In this document: positions 45,932-54,399 of the stretch, piece by piece | How positions within the stretch are numbered: the first letter of the stretch is position 1 | Layout: every line of letters starts with the position of its first letter | Source: Bifidobacterium minimum | Lineage (GTDB): Bacteria; Actinomycetota; Actinomycetes; Actinomycetales; Bifidobacteriaceae | DNA: 64,000 bases | Assembly (NCBI RefSeq): GCF_000741645.1 | Contig: NZ_JGZD01000009.1 | Coordinates: forward strand, 248,001 to 312,000 | Direction: 5' to 3' | Notes under the pieces: model-generated | The model's input: only the letters and a program-made list of their open reading frames with translations | Told to the model about the DNA's origin: nothing | The model's database searches: none | Position numbers and translations under genes: made by a program

Positions 45932-47680
45932 ATGACAGGGATGATCAACGCCGGGGATGCTGTTCTTCGGGTTCTGGAGCAATGGGACATCCCGCGGATA
46001 TACGGGCTTCCGGGAGGCTCCTTCGACTCGATGATGAACGCGATCCACAACGAGAGGGATCGGATAGACTTCATCCAGGTGAGGCATGAGGAGGGCGGCG
46101 CCATAGCCGCCTCGGCGGAGGCCAAGCTCACGGGCCGCATCGGCGTGTGCTTCGGATCGTCGGGGCCCGGCGCCGTCCATCTGCTCAACGGCCTGTACGA
46201 CGCACGCGAGGATCATGTCCCCGTGCTGGCATTGGTCGGTCAGGTTCCTATGGAATTCATGAACATCGACTTCTTCCAGGCCATGGATGAGGAGCCGATG
46301 TTCGCCGACGTGGCGGTTTTCAACCGTACCGCCACCAATGCCGCCGGACTTCCCGCGCTCGTCGATGAGGCCATCCGGCAGGCGTACAAGCACAGCGGCG
46401 TCGCCGTCATCACCATTCCCAAGGACCTCGCGTGGACGCCCATCGAGTTCAACGTCGACGCCGTCGCCACGGCGCGCAACTTCCGCAAGCCGCTGCCCGT
46501 GCAGCCCCATCACGACCTCGTCGAGAAGGCCGTCTCGCTTATCGAGTCCGCCAAGGCCCCGCTGCTGTGGTTCGGCCGCGGCGCGAGCACGGCGCACGAC
46601 GAACTGGTCGAGATCTCCCGCAAGTTCAAGATGCCGATGGTCTCCACGCATCCCAGCAAGGGCGTGGTCGAGGACACCGATCCGGCGTTCCTCGGCTCCT
46701 CGGGCCGCGTCGCGACCAAGACCGCCACCGAGGCGGGCTTCGCCGCGGACCTCATCCTGTGGGTCGGCAACGACAACCCCTTCGCGGCCAAAATCGTCGG
46801 GCCGAACGCCAAGGTCATCCAGATCGACAACGATCCGGAGAAGCTCGGCAAGCGCCTGCAGCCGCAGATGGCCCTCGCCATCCTCGCCGACGCCAAGCTC
46901 ACGCTGCGCGAGATCCTCGACGCCGGCAGGGAGCTTCCGGAGACCCCGTTCTACCGGGCCTGCCTCGCGAGCAAGCGCAACTGGGAGGAGTGGATCGCCT
47001 CCTTCAACGAGGATCCCCGTGAGCCGCTGCGTCCGGAGCCGATATTCCACATCATCAACGAGCAGAGCGACCCCGATGACATCTTCATGATCGACGTCGG
47101 CAACGTGAACATCAACTTCGCCCGTCTCGCTCATCTGGTGCCGACGAACAGGTGGTCCACCTCGGGCAAGCACGCCACGATGGGGTACGCGGTTCCCGCC
47201 GCGGTGGCCGCCAAGCTCGAATATCCGAAGTCGACGGTCTATTCTCTCAGTGGCGATGGCGGTTTTGCCATGATGAGCGAGGAGATCCTGGCGCAGGTCA
47301 AGTACCATCTGCCCGTCATCAACGTCGTGTTCTCCAACCAGACGCTGGGATTCATCGAGGCCGAGCAGCGGGACGACTCCCATCAGCCGTTGTCCGGCGT
47401 CGATCTGATCGACACGGACTGGGCCAAGGTCGGGGAGGGGTATGGCGCCGTGGGATTCACCGTGCGCACGCTCGACGAGGCCCGTGAGGCCTTCGCCGCC
47501 GCCAAGGCCGCGGACCGTCCGTCCGTCATCGACGTCAAGCTCACCGGCGACATGCCCTTCACCACGATGTACATGCACCTGTCGGAGCATGACGATCCGG
47601 CGCTGGTCAAGGAGTTCACCGAGAAGTACGAGGCCCAGCCGCTGAAGGCCCTGGACTACTGGCTTGAGCGGGAGGCCTGA
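45932..47680 (+). CDS. Pyruvate oxidase (acetyl-phosphate and H2O2 forming)
   Basis: This 582-residue thiamine-diphosphate and FAD enzyme is of the SpxB/Pox type. Pyruvate, phosphate and O2 give acetyl phosphate, CO2 and H2O2. The PYR domain has IYGLPGGSFDSMMNAIHNE and RHEEGGAIAASAEAKLTG (catalytic Glu), with CFGSSGPGAVHLLNGLYDAREDHVPVLALVGQ. The central FAD domain contains NPFAAKIVGPNAKVIQID, and the PP domain carries the ThDP motif GDGGFAMMSEE...NVVFSNQTLGF. It matches pyruvate oxidase better than acetolactate synthase in the HEEGGAI and SNQTLGFIEAEQ stretches. AAGGAGG lies 5 nt before ATG 45932. A strong terminator follows at 47735. Confidence 0.88.
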   Translation: MTGMINAGDAVLRVLEQWDIPRIYGLPGGSFDSMMNAIHNERDRIDFIQVRHEEGGAIAASAEAKLTGRIGVCFGSSGPGAVHLLNGLYDAREDHVPVLALVGQVPMEFMNIDFFQAMDEEPMFADVAVFNRTATNAAGLPALVDEAIRQAYKHSGVAVITIPKDLAWTPIEFNVDAVATARNFRKPLPVQPHHDLVEKAVSLIESAKAPLLWFGRGASTAHDELVEISRKFKMPMVSTHPSKGVVEDTDPAFLGSSGRVATKTATEAGFAADLILWVGNDNPFAAKIVGPNAKVIQIDNDPEKLGKRLQPQMALAILADAKLTLREILDAGRELPETPFYRACLASKRNWEEWIASFNEDPREPLRPEPIFHIINEQSDPDDIFMIDVGNVNINFARLAHLVPTNRWSTSGKHATMGYAVPAAVAAKLEYPKSTVYSLSGDGGFAMMSEEILAQVKYHLPVINVVFSNQTLGFIEAEQRDDSHQPLSGVDLIDTDWAKVGEGYGAVGFTVRTLDEAREAFAAAKAADRPSVIDVKLTGDMPFTTMYMHLSEHDDPALVKEFTEKYEAQPLKALDYWLEREA

Positions 47681-47734
47681 TCCTGCTGGCCGCTGAGCGC
47701 GTCCCGGAGATTGGACGCGCCCGGTGGCCTGATT

Positions 47735-47771
47735 CGTGTGCCCGGTGTGTGGGGATCGCGCCGGGCACACG
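47735..47771 (+). terminator. Terminator after pyruvate oxidase gene
   Basis: CGTGTGCCCGG (47735-47745) pairs with CCGGGCACACG (47761-47771), 15-nt loop. The remaining gap up to 48042 holds the promoter of the next gene and no other supported gene. Confidence 0.7.
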
Positions 47772-48042
47772 TTATGTGCCGCGGAAGCGGCGCTGCACGA
47801 CATGACTGTGACATGCCTCACATTACGGGGATCCGGGGTCTTTCATGGTGGAAGTCTCTGGACTGGCGCGTGTGTCGTGCCGTATTATCGCTGGGCGACA
47901 CGTCCCATAAGGACATCCGTCGCGTCGACCGCGGACCGCGTCATCCCACCAGGGTGGCGACGTGGATGCCGACCGTCGGCGTGAGCTTATTCAAGGCCCC
48001 GCACCATGGGTGTCCTATGCAGTGAGAGAAAAGAGAGGGACA

Positions 48043-49446
48043 GTGTCCTCACAATCCCTGCCGCAGGCGGATGGTTCCGCTGCGGCCCATAAGCCATTGA
48101 ATTCGCCGGCCGAGGTGATCGGCGCGAGCCTCGTGGGAACGACCGTCGAATTCTACGATTTCTACGTGTACGCCACCGCCGCGGTTCTGGTCTTCCCCAA
48201 ACTGTTCTTCCCCTCCGTCAACCACACCGCCGCGCTTCTGGCGTCATTCGGAGTCTTTGGCGCGGCCATGGTCGCGCGTCCCGTCGGGGCGATCTTCTAT
48301 GGGCATATGGGCGATAAAAGCGGGCGCAAGGCGACGCTGGTGGCATGTCTGCTCACCATGGGCGTCGCGACCTTCTGCGTGGGGATCCTTCCCACCTACG
48401 GTCAGGTCGGGATACTCGCCCCCGCGCTTCTGCTCATCCTCCGTCTGACCCAGGGGTTCGCTCTGGGAGGCGAGTGGTCCGGCGCCGCCCTTGTGGCCAC
48501 GGAGAACGCGCCTGAGAACAAAAGGGCGTTGTACGGCACCTTCCCGCAGCTGGGGGCGCCCATCGGATTCATCATCGCCAACGGCTTGTTCCTGATCATC
48601 AACTACTCGCTTCCCCATCCGGACGGCAGCGCGATGCAGTCCGATGCGTTCCTGTCGTGGGGGTGGCGCATTCCGTTCCTGTTCAGTGCGGTGATGGTGG
48701 CGATCGGCCTCTGGGTGCGGTCGAAGCTCGCCGAATCCGAGACCTTCAAACAGGCCGAGAAGCAGGGCGTGATCGTCAAGGTGCCGCTGTTCGACACTCT
48801 GCGCCATCATTTCAAGGCCGTGGTGCTGGGAACCTTCGCGATGCTGGCCACCTACGTCCTCTTCTATCTCATGACCACCTTCAGCCTCACGTATGGAACC
48901 GCGTCGTCGTCGGCGTCACCTGCTGGGCTGGGCATCGAATACACCGATTTCGTTCTTATGCAGATCATCGGCGTCGTGTTCTTCGGTCTGTTCACGCTGC
49001 TGTCCGGTCCTCTCGCGGATGTGGTCGGAAGACGCAAGCTGCTTATCTGGGTGACGGTTATCATCATCGTCTTCGCGCTGATGTTCCCGATCTTTCTGGA
49101 TGACAAAAGCGGGACCTCGTTCTCCGGTGCGCTTGTGGAGGCGTTCCTCATTCTGGGCTTCACTCTGATGGGCTTCACCTTCGGGCCGATGGGCGCGCTG
49201 CTTCCCGAGATGTTCCCCACCAACGTTCGCTATACCGGATCGGCGATCGCCTACAACGTCAGCTCCATCATCGGCGCGGCTCTGGCCCCCATCATCGCCA
49301 CAGCTCTCTGGAGCGCGGCGGGGGGAAGCACATGGATGGTCGGCGTGTATCTTGCGGCCGCCTCCGTTCTGACTCTTGTGGCTCTGCTGCTGACGCATGA
49401 GACGAAGGATATGGATTACAACGGCGATCTGGGCGTCTCCGACTGA
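48043..49446 (+). CDS. MFS transporter, metabolite:H+ symporter (MHS) subfamily
   Basis: This 467-residue permease has 12 hydrophobic helices. MHS hallmarks: the first helix IGASLVGTTVEFYDFYVYATAAVLVFPKLFFP, VARPVGAIFYGHMGDKSGRKATLV (MFS motif A), LRLTQGFALGGEWSGAALVATENAP, and WGWRIPFLFSAVMVAIGLWVRSKLAESETF. Relatives carry shikimate, alpha-ketoglutarate, citrate or betaine/proline with H+. GTG 48043 is chosen for the GAGAGGGA upstream; GTG 48022 is possible. The substrate is open, although its place after pyruvate oxidase might suggest an organic acid. Confidence 0.9.
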   Translation: MSSQSLPQADGSAAAHKPLNSPAEVIGASLVGTTVEFYDFYVYATAAVLVFPKLFFPSVNHTAALLASFGVFGAAMVARPVGAIFYGHMGDKSGRKATLVACLLTMGVATFCVGILPTYGQVGILAPALLLILRLTQGFALGGEWSGAALVATENAPENKRALYGTFPQLGAPIGFIIANGLFLIINYSLPHPDGSAMQSDAFLSWGWRIPFLFSAVMVAIGLWVRSKLAESETFKQAEKQGVIVKVPLFDTLRHHFKAVVLGTFAMLATYVLFYLMTTFSLTYGTASSSASPAGLGIEYTDFVLMQIIGVVFFGLFTLLSGPLADVVGRRKLLIWVTVIIIVFALMFPIFLDDKSGTSFSGALVEAFLILGFTLMGFTFGPMGALLPEMFPTNVRYTGSAIAYNVSSIIGAALAPIIATALWSAAGGSTWMVGVYLAAASVLTLVALLLTHETKDMDYNGDLGVSD

Positions 49447-49455
49447 CGGCGGGCA

Positions 49456-49481
49456 CTGACGGCGGATCGATCCGCCGTCAG
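49456..49481. terminator. Perfect 26-bp palindrome after the MFS gene
   Basis: The sequence CTGACGGCGGATC is followed directly by its exact reverse complement (13 + 13 bp, no loop). It lies 10 bp after the MFS stop and could fold as a terminator or bind a dimeric protein. Confidence 0.6.
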
Positions 49482-49527
49482 CCATATCGTTTCCGGCGCG
49501 TCTTCTATGTGGGATGCGCCGGTTTCT

Positions 49528-49670
49528 TTTTGTCGGATCCCGGTTTTGTCGGATCCTGGTTTTGCTGGATCGTCGTGCCGTACCAGGCCGTACCGGGCCG
49601 CGTTGCGTCGTACCGGGCCGTGCCGCGTCACGTCGTACCGGGCCGTGGCCTCGTGTCGTACTGTGCCGTG
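49528..49670. repeat. Two short tandem repeat families
   Basis: TTTTGTCGGATCC-GG occurs three times with a 16-bp period (49528-49575, the last degenerate). CGTACCGGGCCG or close variants occur five times between 49578 and about 49670. The rest of the gap from 49482 to 49874 shows no gene. Confidence 0.8.
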
Positions 49671-49874
49671 ACGTCGTCGTCAACGGTGGTGGAGCGTGGC
49701 TTCGCGTGCCGGTCGCGGATTCCTGTTTTCTGCGGGCATCTCATATATGTCGAAAAGAGGTATTCCCACGGCGAATACCGCGCCGAAGCACGGTTCCGCG
49801 ATGATAGATTGAGGCCATCAACAAGCGGGAAAGCAGTGTTTCACAGCCTTGAAACGGCATCTAAGGAGATCGTC

Positions 49875-51140
49875 ATGGCCAGTGCCGAGGAACAGATCGC
49901 GGCGATAATCGACGCCAACAAAAGCAAGCCGTCGGTGGCTCGCCCTGGTGACATGGAATTCGGGATCATGAGCGTCTCGGACGTGACCCGCGATCCCGTC
50001 AGCGGTGTGACGCCCAGCGAGGGGCAGCGGCTGACCGATTCCCTGGACGAGGCCGTCCACGCCGAACAGGCCGGATTCGACGTCTATGCGATAGGGGAGC
50101 ACCACAATCCGCCCTTCTGGTCATCATCCCCCACCACGTTCCTCGCGGCGGTGGCGGCGCGCACGACGCGGCTGACCGTGTCCACCTCGACCACGCTGAT
50201 CACGACGAACGATCCGGTTCGTCTGGCCGAGGAGTATTCGGTCCTCCAGCACATCGCCCAGGGGCGCGTCGACCTGATGCTGGGACGCGGAAACACCGCA
50301 CCCGTCTATCCGTGGTTCGGCAAGGACATCCGCGAGGGTCTCCCGCTGGCGTTGGAGAACTACAATCTCCTCCATCGCCTGTGGCATGAGGACGTGGTCG
50401 ATTGGAAGGGACAGTACAGAACGCCCCTTCAGGGATTCACGTCGATCCCCCGTCCGCTCGACGATGTTCCGCCCTTCGTCTGGCATGGATCCATCCGAAC
50501 CCCCGAGATAGCCGAACAGGCCGCATTCTACGGCAACGGCTTCTTCGCCAACGGCATCTTCTGGCCCGAGGACCACTTCCGCAGGCTTGTGGACCTGTAC
50601 CGCGAGCGTTTCGAGCATTGGGGGCATGGGACGCGGCGTCAGGCGGTCGTGGGCGTGGCCGCTCAGGTGTATGTCCGACGGAACTCCCAGGACGCCATCC
50701 GCGAGTTCCGTCCGTACTTCGACGAGTCTCCGGTGTACAAGGGCGGTCCCTCGCTGGAGACGATGATGCGCGAGACGCCCCTGCTCGTCGGCTCTCCGCA
50801 GCAGATCATCGACCGCGTCCTGCACCAGCATGAAATCTACGGAGACTACGCCCGACAGATGTTCTTCGTCGACCATGCGGGTCTTCCCGCGTCGTCGGTG
50901 CTTGAGCAGATGGACATGCTGGGATCGGAGGTGCTCCCGGTGCTCCGCCGCGAGTTCGCGTCACTGCGCTCGCCCGATGCCGTGCGGACCCCGACCCACG
51001 CCGATATGGTCAAGGCCCGGTACGGCGACGGACAGCCCCGACAGCCCCGCCCCAACGCCAACCGAGGCGACAACGTCACGGGGACCAGTCCCTACGTCGA
51101 CACCGATTCGTCCGTGAAGGTGAGTCTGCCGGATCTGTGA
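49875..51140 (+). CDS. Luciferase-like monooxygenase (LLM class, CE1758 type)
   Basis: This 421-residue flavin-dependent TIM-barrel oxidoreductase has the LLM start FGIMSVSDVTRDP, EAVHAEQAGFDVYAIGEHHNPPFWSSSPTTFLAAVAARTTRL, STSTTLITTNDPVRLAEEYSVLQHIAQGRVDLMLGRGN, and SPQQIIDRVLHQHEIYGDYARQMFFVDHAGLP. It needs reduced FMN, supplied by a partner reductase; the gene 66 bp downstream encodes exactly such an FMN reductase. AAGGAGA lies 6 nt before ATG 49875, so the longer upstream frame is not used. The oxidised substrate is unknown. Confidence 0.88.
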   Translation: MASAEEQIAAIIDANKSKPSVARPGDMEFGIMSVSDVTRDPVSGVTPSEGQRLTDSLDEAVHAEQAGFDVYAIGEHHNPPFWSSSPTTFLAAVAARTTRLTVSTSTTLITTNDPVRLAEEYSVLQHIAQGRVDLMLGRGNTAPVYPWFGKDIREGLPLALENYNLLHRLWHEDVVDWKGQYRTPLQGFTSIPRPLDDVPPFVWHGSIRTPEIAEQAAFYGNGFFANGIFWPEDHFRRLVDLYRERFEHWGHGTRRQAVVGVAAQVYVRRNSQDAIREFRPYFDESPVYKGGPSLETMMRETPLLVGSPQQIIDRVLHQHEIYGDYARQMFFVDHAGLPASSVLEQMDMLGSEVLPVLRREFASLRSPDAVRTPTHADMVKARYGDGQPRQPRPNANRGDNVTGTSPYVDTDSSVKVSLPDL

Positions 51141-51206
51141 CGGCGATGGGCGGAATCGAATGCGGAAGGTCCCGATCGGGACGACGAGCAGGGAGGAAGG
51201 ACGACG

Positions 51207-51989
51207 ATGATAGGGAACGATGGCGGGAAAGACGGGAAACGCGATGCGGAGTCGGGGACGCTGACCGTCCCCGACGGTGAGACGACGTCGGCGGATGGGA
51301 CGCCCGACCGTCATATCACCGTGGTGAGCGCCGGAGTGGGCGATCCCTCGACCACCACGAAGCTGGGGGAGGCCGTCGCGCTTGAGGCCACGCGGTATCT
51401 GCGGGACAACGGCGTCGAGACGTCCGTCCGCCTCGTCGATCTGCGTCCGCTGGCGCGTGATGTGGCAGTGGCGTCCGTCAGCCGCCAGATCTCCCCGGCG
51501 TTGAAGAAGGCCATCGGCATCGTGGCGACGTCCGACGGCGTGGTGGCCGCGTCCCCCGTGTTCAAGGCCTCGTATTCGGGTCTGTTCAAGGGGTTCTGGG
51601 ACGTGACCGAGCCCGACGTCATGCTCGCGATGCCCGTCGTCGTCGCGGCCACAGGCGGATCGGACCGTCATGCGCTGGTTCCGGACACCGACATGCGCTC
51701 TCTGTTCGCCTTCCTGCGGGCCATCGTCGCCCCGACGAGCATCATGGCCGCCGGCGGCGACTGGGCGTCGGCGGGTCTTGCGGACCGCGAGAGGCGCGCC
51801 GGACGCGAGCTTGGCGCCTTCATCCTCTCCGGGGTCCGTCGGGCCGTGCTCGATGCGGCGGGGAAGGGATATCGCCGAAGCTTCGCCACCGCGACGATGG
51901 ACGAGTCCGCGTCGGCGGCCTCCACGGCATTGCCTGACTTCGACAGCAGCCTTATGAGGCTCGCCGCCGGAGGAATCGGCGGCGACTGA
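51207..51989 (+). CDS. NADPH-dependent FMN reductase (CE1759 family)
   Basis: This 260-residue flavodoxin-fold reductase has ITVVSAGVGDPSTTTKLGEAVALEA as phosphate-binding loop, ISPALKKAIGIVATSDGVVAASPVFKASYSGLFKGFWDV (conserved flavin site), and PVVVAATGGSDRHALVPDTDMRSLFAFLRA. The first 30 residues are a hydrophilic extension. The family is usually encoded beside an LLM oxygenase, as here, to feed it FMNH2. AGGGAGGAAGGA sits about 7 nt before ATG 51207. Confidence 0.9.
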   Translation: MIGNDGGKDGKRDAESGTLTVPDGETTSADGTPDRHITVVSAGVGDPSTTTKLGEAVALEATRYLRDNGVETSVRLVDLRPLARDVAVASVSRQISPALKKAIGIVATSDGVVAASPVFKASYSGLFKGFWDVTEPDVMLAMPVVVAATGGSDRHALVPDTDMRSLFAFLRAIVAPTSIMAAGGDWASAGLADRERRAGRELGAFILSGVRRAVLDAAGKGYRRSFATATMDESASAASTALPDFDSSLMRLAAGGIGGD

Positions 51990-52029
51990 CGGTCCGCCGA
52001 CGCCCTTCCCGGACCGCTTTCGCTCAGGG

Positions 52030-52061
52030 CGTTTCCGCCGAACGCGAGAACCGCGGAAACG
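52030..52061 (+). terminator. Terminator after FMN reductase/LLM pair
   Basis: CGTTTCCGC (52030-52038) pairs with GCGGAAACG (52053-52061), 14-nt loop. Confidence 0.55.
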
Positions 52062-52119
52062 TCGGAGGGCAGCGAAACACGGAATCCTACAATGTTGCCG
52101 TGTCTACAAGGAGGTAGTC

Positions 52120-53532
52120 ATGACCTATCGCACCGTGAACCCCTATACCAACGAGGTCGTCGCCGAATACCCCTTCGCCACCGATGATGAGATGGATGCC
52201 GCGATCGCCGCGGGACATCGCCGGTACGTGGAGATGAAAACCGAATCCCTCGCCCATCGCTCCGAACTGCTCCATGCCGTCGCCGCGAAGCTTCGCGAGC
52301 ATGAGGACGAGCTCGCTCGCATCTGCACCGTCGACATGGGCAAGCTCATCGGGGAATCGAAGGGCGAGGTGGAGCTGTGCGCTCTCATCGCCGACTGGTT
52401 CGCCGACCATGCCGAAGGGCTGCTCGCCCCCGACGCCATCGACACCATCGCCACCGGTTCCGCCCGGGTCCTTCACCATCCGCTCGGGGTCGTCGTCATG
52501 GTCGAGCCATGGAACTTCCCCTACTACCAGATCATGCGCGTCTTCGCGCCGAACTACATGGTCGGCAACGCCATGGTCCTCAAGCATGCGGCCAACACGC
52601 CCACATCGGCGAAGCGCTTCTGCGAGATCGTCGAGGAGGCGGGCGTCCCCGCCGGAACGCTGACGAACCTGTTCCTGTCCTACGACCAGGTCTCGAAGGC
52701 CATCGCCGATACGCGCGTCCAGGGCGTGGCGCTCACCGGATCCGAACGCGGCGGCAGGGCCGTCGCCGAGGCGGCGGGCAAGCAGCTGAAGAAGACCACC
52801 ATGGAGCTTGGCGGCATGGATCCGTTCATCGTGCTGGCCGACGCCGACATGGCCGACGTCAACGACATCGCCTGGCGCGTGCGACTGTACAACTGCGGGC
52901 AGGTGTGCACCTCGTCCAAGCGCTTCATCGTCGCGGATGCCGTCTACGACGACTTCCTCGAGGCGCTCAGGGAGAACTTCCGCCGCGTAGCCCCGGGAGA
53001 CCCGCTGGACCCCGCGACCACGCTCGCCCCCATGAACACCGCCAAGGCCCGCGCCAAGCTGCAGGGGCAGGTGGACGCCGCGCTCGCCGCGGGGGGCACC
53101 CTCATCGAGGGAGACGCTCCCATCGACCTTTCCGGGCAGTTCATGCGTCCGACGATCCTCACCGACATCACGCCCGACAATCCCGCCTACCGCACCGAGA
53201 TGTTCGGTCCGGTGGCCTCCGTCTACCGCGTGCAGGACGAGGACGAGGCCGTGGCGCTCGCCAACGACAGTCCCTACGGGCTCGGCGGCATCGTCTTCGC
53301 CGGCGATCCGCGGCACGGTGCCGAGGTCGCCGCACGCATCGAGACCGGCATGGTGTTCGTCAACAACTTCATGGCCTCGCTGCCCGAACTGCCCTTCGGC
53401 GGGGTGAAGATGTCCGGCTATGGGCGCGAGATGAGCCGCATCGGCCAGATGGCCTTCGTCAACGAGCAGCTCGTCGTCACCGCACCGCATTCGGACCTGT
53501 CGAATCCGGCGGGCGGCCTCGTCGCCGCGTGA
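52120..53532 (+). CDS. gabD: NAD(P)-dependent succinate-semialdehyde dehydrogenase-like ALDH
   Basis: This 470-residue aldehyde dehydrogenase has the cofactor and substrate region VVVMVEPWNFPYYQIMRVFAPNYMVGNAMVLKHA, GVALTGSERGGRAVAEAAGK, the catalytic Glu in TTMELGGMDPFIVL (about residue 231) and the nucleophile Cys in YNCGQVCTSSKRFIV (about 265), then EMFGPVASVYRV and LPFGGVKMSGYGREMS. Similarity of the opening (YRTVNPYTNEVVAEYPFATD) and of the active site fits succinate-semialdehyde dehydrogenases, but other short aldehydes cannot be excluded. AAGGAGG stands 7 nt before ATG 52120 and a TACAAT box at 52088. Confidence 0.85.
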   Translation: MTYRTVNPYTNEVVAEYPFATDDEMDAAIAAGHRRYVEMKTESLAHRSELLHAVAAKLREHEDELARICTVDMGKLIGESKGEVELCALIADWFADHAEGLLAPDAIDTIATGSARVLHHPLGVVVMVEPWNFPYYQIMRVFAPNYMVGNAMVLKHAANTPTSAKRFCEIVEEAGVPAGTLTNLFLSYDQVSKAIADTRVQGVALTGSERGGRAVAEAAGKQLKKTTMELGGMDPFIVLADADMADVNDIAWRVRLYNCGQVCTSSKRFIVADAVYDDFLEALRENFRRVAPGDPLDPATTLAPMNTAKARAKLQGQVDAALAAGGTLIEGDAPIDLSGQFMRPTILTDITPDNPAYRTEMFGPVASVYRVQDEDEAVALANDSPYGLGGIVFAGDPRHGAEVAARIETGMVFVNNFMASLPELPFGGVKMSGYGREMSRIGQMAFVNEQLVVTAPHSDLSNPAGGLVAA

Positions 53533-53563
53533 TCGTCGGCCGCGTGATCGTCGACGGCGTTGA

Positions 53564-54016
53564 ATGGGCGTGCGAGAGGCTCTACATCTCCTCGTGCCAG
53601 TGTGGATCCTGTCCGAACGTGCGCCCTTCGGGATTGTCCAGATCGGCGATCCGTCGCATATCGTCGTCGTCAAGCTCGATGCCGGTCAGATCCAGATTCG
53701 CGCGTTGTCTTTCATGACCGTCGATCGCGCGGTGGAGGCCATGGCGTCGGTGATCGCGTCGGCCATCAACATCCTCGATGTCGACACCGTCATTCTGGGA
53801 GGAATCTGGGAACGGTTCGGCGGAGGACTCGCCCGGCGGATCGAGGACCGGTCGCGGACGCAGGTTCTGGGATATCCCGAATCACAGGTCCACGTCCTTC
53901 TTCCGAATCGCACTCGCAGGCCCGCCTTGTGGGGCGCGGCGGAGATGGGGCTACGAACCTTCGTCGACGACCCTCTGGCCTTTCTCGATGGGCGGCGTTC
54001 CGAAACGGCTGCGTGA
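53564..54016 (+). pseudogene. C-terminal remnant of a ROK family protein
   Basis: The 150-codon frame from ATG 53564 has FGIVQIGDPSHIVVVKL...IQIRALSFMTVDRAVEAMASVIASAINILDVDTVILGGIWERFGGGLARRIEDRSRTQVLGYPESQVHVLLPNRTRRPALWGAAEMGLRTF. This is the last third of a NagC/XylR-type ROK repressor or sugar kinase, including the IILGG element. The N-terminal two thirds (DNA-binding or ATP-binding domain and the zinc site) are absent, so I call it a decaying pseudogene. Confidence 0.65.
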
Positions 54017-54069
54017 TGCCGGAACGGGTGACGAGTACCAGGGCATGACTGCGGCGCCGGTGCCCCCGG

Positions 54070-54111
54070 CCATGGTTGTGAAGCCATGGTTGTGAAGCCA
54101 TGGTTGTGAAG
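54070..54111. repeat. Three 14-bp tandem repeats
   Basis: CCATGGTTGTGAAG is repeated three times without change. It lies in the 383-bp gap between the ROK remnant and the ECF gene; the rest of that gap shows no gene and no riboswitch that I can recognise. Confidence 0.95.
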
Positions 54112-54399
54112 TCTGGTTCCGTCATACCCGGTTCCGATCCCATTGCGGTGTGGTCGGGACTGTCGCATCGGAGGGTGCGGGATCGTTCCGTCACGTCGAT
54201 CATTCCCTCACGTCGATGGGTTGGCGACTCCTCCATATGGAGGGGTTCCTGCCAATGGGTGGATACCGCTCCGTAGGGGACGCCCGCCGCTGCTACAGTG
54301 TCGCCTTGGCGTCTCCGCCCGTGGACCGCGCAGGTCAAGGGGCGCCGTCGGGGGTATCTCCGTCATCGCCGTGCGCGGTCATCTGGCGTTGGGAGCGCT

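Noticed and set aside
49509..49874. Longer N-terminus of the LLM monooxygenase
   Set aside because: It would translate tandem repeats; a good RBS precedes ATG 49875.
54120..54399. TPP riboswitch before the YkoE-like gene
   Set aside because: I looked for the CTGAGA and ACCTGA/GGTTAATACC cores and found none.
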